A model generated the notes under the pieces. The model worked only from the letters and a program-made list of their open reading frames with translations, was not told the DNA's origin and ran no database searches. Positions 61,245-64,000 of a stretch of 64,000 nucleotides of DNA are shown piece after piece; within the stretch, counting starts at the first letter, position 1, and every line of letters starts with the position of its first letter. The stretch is from Occultella gossypii (GTDB lineage: Bacteria; Actinomycetota; Actinomycetes; Actinomycetales; Beutenbergiaceae). The translations under genes were made by a program, and so were the position numbers. Location of the stretch: positions 456,473 through 520,472 of the forward strand of contig NZ_JAGSHT010000010.1 of assembly GCF_019947135.1 (NCBI RefSeq), read 5' to 3'.

Positions 61245-64000
61245 CTACTCCAACGGCGTGACGGTCACATTGCCGAACGTGGCATCGACGTGGTGAGCGA
61301 TCAGTACGACCGAGCCATTTGCAACCGTGTCGTCGTCGGTGATCGTGGCGAACCAAGTCGTTGGCTCAACCGTTCCCTGCTCCCACATCCGCATCGAGTA
61401 GACGGCGCCACCGGTCGGGAGACTCTCGACCCGGACCCGCATGACGAAGGTGTCACCCGGACTGAAGTCGACCGCATTCCTCGGACCGCGGTTGACCGGG
61501 CTGTTGTTGTTGCCGAAGAGCTCCCAGCGAGGACCCTCGTCGTAGAAGCGATACCAGGAGTACGCACCCGCTGGGTACCAGCCGTAGCCCGGCTGCTCGC
61601 CCTGCAACTGGGTGTGCCCTTGCCACCTCAGGCCGACCCCGATCATCGCCGCCCCCGAGAGGTACTGACCGGCGCCGGGCCCGAACCCGTGCAGGGTCAT
61701 CGGTACCGTGACCTCGTAGTCAGTCCAGGTGGCATCACCCACCGCAAGAATCCGGTCGTACCCGACCTGCACCGTGCTCACCGAACCGTTGCCAGCCTCC
61801 CATAGACCGTCGACCGACTGGGCCTGTGCTTGCAGTGATTCACCTGCCGACCAGTCGGTGGCGTAGGGCAATGTCGAAGACGCCGTCTGGACGGTCACAT
61901 TCACCGTCTCGGTCACGGACGAACCGTCCGAACCCAGAGCGGTGATGGTGACGCCATTGGCCCCTGCACTCAGATCGGCATACGGGATGTCGACGTTGAA
62001 GTCACCGGGCGCGGAGAGTCTCCGGTTGTCGGGACCGATGGACAGGTTCCTGGCTGCTCCACCGTTGACGCGGTACGTCAAGGACGTCACGCTCGCGGGA
62101 TCTGACACCGATCCGACGATGTTGACTCGAGGCTGTGTGCGAGCCGGAGCACCGAAGACCTGGTCGGGTCCGTACCAGACATCGATCGCGATGCCGTCGG
62201 TCTGTGCGGGCGTCGTGAAGACGCGGTCCTGTGTCACCGTGGCGTTGCCGCTGGTGTCGGTTGCGGTGACCCGGTAGTGGTAGGTCGTCGCAGGCGCCAG
62301 TCCGGTCAGGGTCACCGAGTGGGAGGTGCCCGATCCCGTCGACGTCGCGCTACTCCCGTAGGACGTCGTCGTTCCGAAAGCGACCGCACCCGTAGTGGCC
62401 TCATTGGTCGTCCAGGACACCGTCGCCGACGAAGCAGCGGGCGTCGCGGCGAGACCGCTGACCACCGGCGCCGTCACATCAGGCTCCGGCTCCGGGTCGG
62501 GGTCAGGATCGGGGTCCGGAGCGGCACCGCCGTCCTCGGGAGTGATCGGATTCGCCCGATCGAACACGTAGTCCACCAGCGCCGTATAGGCCGCAGGTTT
62601 CGACCCCGCGTTCGCCGCGAACGGCCCCACCGAACCCACCGTCAACGCCTGCGAGAACGTCCCGATCACCTGCGGTGCGCCACCATCAACGGCCACCGTC
62701 ATCGTCCAAGCGTTCCCGGCCCGGCTCACCCCGACCACCACCGAGTCCGCCGGCTGCACCGACAACACCGTGTTGAACCGTGTCTTCGACGTCCCATTCG
62801 TTGTCGAGGCAGCGAAAGCCCGGACCACCCCACCACTGGAGAAGACATCGAACCGCAACCAGTTCGACGCATCCTGCTCCACGATCAGGCCTTGATCCTG
62901 GTTCGTCGCCGACGGCACCGAATCAAACCCCGCGTCCACCGCGAAGTCAGAATTCGACACCGCCTGCATCACACGCAGCGACCGATTCACACCCCACGCA
63001 TCGTGAGACTCCCCCGCCCCCACAGACAACGCCAGGTACGCATCCCCAGTCCCCTGGCCGACCAACTCAACCGACCCATCCCCCACCGGATCAACCACCG
63101 ACCAACCAGACCCCAACACCGCACCCGAGAAATCATCCGACAACAACACAGCATTGGGTGCGCTGGCGGCAGTTGTGGTGAAGGTGAGGTCGGCCGAGCT
63201 TCCCGCGTTGCCGCTGGTGTCGGTTGCGGTGACCCGGTAGTGGTAGGTCGTCGCAGGCGCCAGTCCGGTCAGGGTCACCGAGTGGGAGGTGCCCGATCCC
63301 GTCGACGTCGCGCTACTCCCGTAGGACGTCGTCGTTCCGAAAGCGACCGCACCCGTAGTGGCCTCATTGGTCGTCCAGGACACCGTCGCCGACGAAGCAG
63401 CGGGCGTCGCGGCGAGACCGCTGACCACCGGCGCCGTCACATCAGGCTCCGGCTCCGGGTCGGGGTCAGGATCGGGGTCCGGAGCGGCACCGCCGTCCTC
63501 GGGAGTGATCGGATTCGCCCGATCGAACACGTAGTCCACCAGCGCCGTATAGGCCGCAGGTTTCGACCCCGCGTTCGCCGCGAACGGCCCCACCGAACCC
63601 ACCGTCAACGCCTGCGAGAACGTCCCGATCACCTGCGGTGCGCCACCATCAACGGCCACCGTCATCGTCCAAGCGTTCCCGGCCCGGCTCACCCCGACCA
63701 CCACCGAGTCCGCCGGCTGCACCGACAACACCGTGTTGAACCGTGTCTTCGACGTCCCATTCGTTGTCGAGGCAGCGAAAGCCCGGACCACCCCACCACT
63801 GGAGAAGACATCGAACCGCAACCAGTTCGACGCATCCTGCTCCACGATCAGGCCTTGATCCTGGTTCGTCGCCGACGGCACCGAATCAAACCCCGCGTCC
63901 ACCGCGAAGTCAGAATTCGACACCGCCTGCATCACACGCAGCGACCGATTCACACCCCACGCATCGTGAGACTCCCCCGCCCCCACAGACAACGCCAGGT
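61245..64000 (-). CDS. Large surface protein with FN3 and lectin-like repeats (cut by window end)
   Basis: The visible 918 residues are the C-terminal part of a huge extracellular protein on the minus strand; the start lies beyond the window. It contains at least two copies of a 321-residue unit: FN3 domain (PVVSGLAATPAASSATVSW), a beta-sandwich concanavalin-like domain of DUF1349 type (DDFSGAVLGSGWSVVDPVGDG) and a Pro/Asp-rich DPDPDPDPEPEP linker. The C-terminal 300 residues differ: another Ig-like domain and a LamG-like lectin domain ending in HHVDATFGNVTVTPLE. It probably binds polysaccharide or other glycans at the cell surface. Confidence 0.85.
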   Translation of the reverse strand, partial: LALSVGAGESHDAWGVNRSLRVMQAVSNSDFAVDAGFDSVPSATNQDQGLIVEQDASNWLRFDVFSSGGVVRAFAASTTNGTSKTRFNTVLSVQPADSVVVGVSRAGNAWTMTVAVDGGAPQVIGTFSQALTVGSVGPFAANAGSKPAAYTALVDYVFDRANPITPEDGGAAPDPDPDPDPEPEPDVTAPVVSGLAATPAASSATVSWTTNEATTGAVAFGTTTSYGSSATSTGSGTSHSVTLTGLAPATTYHYRVTATDTSGNAGSSADLTFTTTAASAPNAVLLSDDFSGAVLGSGWSVVDPVGDGSVELVGQGTGDAYLALSVGAGESHDAWGVNRSLRVMQAVSNSDFAVDAGFDSVPSATNQDQGLIVEQDASNWLRFDVFSSGGVVRAFAASTTNGTSKTRFNTVLSVQPADSVVVGVSRAGNAWTMTVAVDGGAPQVIGTFSQALTVGSVGPFAANAGSKPAAYTALVDYVFDRANPITPEDGGAAPDPDPDPDPEPEPDVTAPVVSGLAATPAASSATVSWTTNEATTGAVAFGTTTSYGSSATSTGSGTSHSVTLTGLAPATTYHYRVTATDTSGNATVTQDRVFTTPAQTDGIAIDVWYGPDQVFGAPARTQPRVNIVGSVSDPASVTSLTYRVNGGAARNLSIGPDNRRLSAPGDFNVDIPYADLSAGANGVTITALGSDGSSVTETVNVTVQTASSTLPYATDWSAGESLQAQAQSVDGLWEAGNGSVSTVQVGYDRILAVGDATWTDYEVTVPMTLHGFGPGAGQYLSGAAMIGVGLRWQGHTQLQGEQPGYGWYPAGAYSWYRFYDEGPRWELFGNNNSPVNRGPRNAVDFSPGDTFVMRVRVESLPTGGAVYSMRMWEQGTVEPTTWFATITDDDTVANGSVVLIAHHVDATFGNVTVTPLE
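62242..64000 (-). repeat. Perfect 963-bp tandem repeat inside the surface-protein gene
   Basis: Sequence 62242-63037 recurs at 63205-64000, a shift of 963 bases (321 codons). Reading both copies line by line I saw no difference, even at third codon positions, over at least 796 bases. The second copy runs off the window, so more copies may follow. Confidence 0.92.

Noticed and set aside
62780..63181. A Pro/His-rich plus-strand frame inside the repeat protein
   Set aside because: Antisense to the conserved lectin-like repeat, with no family match.

Overview
The window is very GC-rich, densely packed DNA from an actinobacterium. The best guess is a Micrococcales-type actinomycete; the genus cannot be fixed from the sequence. 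The evidence is divergent rsmI and protein O-mannosyltransferase genes, a mycothiol-type (TIGR03086-like) domain, sugar ABC transporters without their own ATPase, and very many start codons placed 6-9 bases after a TANNNT-like -10 box (leaderless transcripts). No tRNA, rRNA, CRISPR array or insertion sequence was seen.

Layout. 1-7443 is housekeeping: the 5' end of folE, a SufR-like regulator, an SDR, an AlaC-type aminotransferase, nicotinamidase, a GNAT acetyltransferase, rsmI and pmt. 7454-14537 is a rhamnoside-uptake locus: nucleotidyltransferase, two permeases, a lipoprotein binding protein and a GH78 rhamnosidase, with two LacI-type operators in the divergent promoter region. 14591-35756 is a mixed accessory region with many regulator/target pairs: ECF sigma factor with SnoaL domain, macrolide-type glycosyltransferase, aldo-keto reductase, TetR/epoxide hydrolase, GH20 hexosaminidase, TetR/SRPBCC, tyrosine phosphatase, xi-class GST, ABC-F ATPase, a large PoNi-immunity multidomain protein, two MFS transporters, ArsR, and LysR/YeiH. 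35826-64000 is a cell-surface polysaccharide region: pyruvyl transferase, FrhB-like oxidoreductase, two GT2 enzymes, asparagine-synthase-like plus aspartate-racemase-like pair, flippase, two paralogous secreted beta-helix proteins, a five-gene overlapping sugar-modification cassette, O-antigen-ligase-like protein, Wzz-like protein and a giant FN3/lectin repeat protein cut by the window end. An FdhF/FdhD pair and an ABC exporter sit inside this region.

The least expected items are the 838-residue protein at 27717-30233, which joins an ART-like segment to a PoNi-type immunity module; the translationally coupled asparagine-synthase/Asp-racemase pair inside a surface-polysaccharide cluster; the two beta-helix paralogues flanking the flippase; and a perfect 963-bp tandem repeat in the terminal adhesin-like gene. 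Several genes look damaged: a C6-run frameshift at 19664-19669, an in-frame TAA at 31545-31547 and a lipoprotein remnant whose start codon reads ACG (40252).
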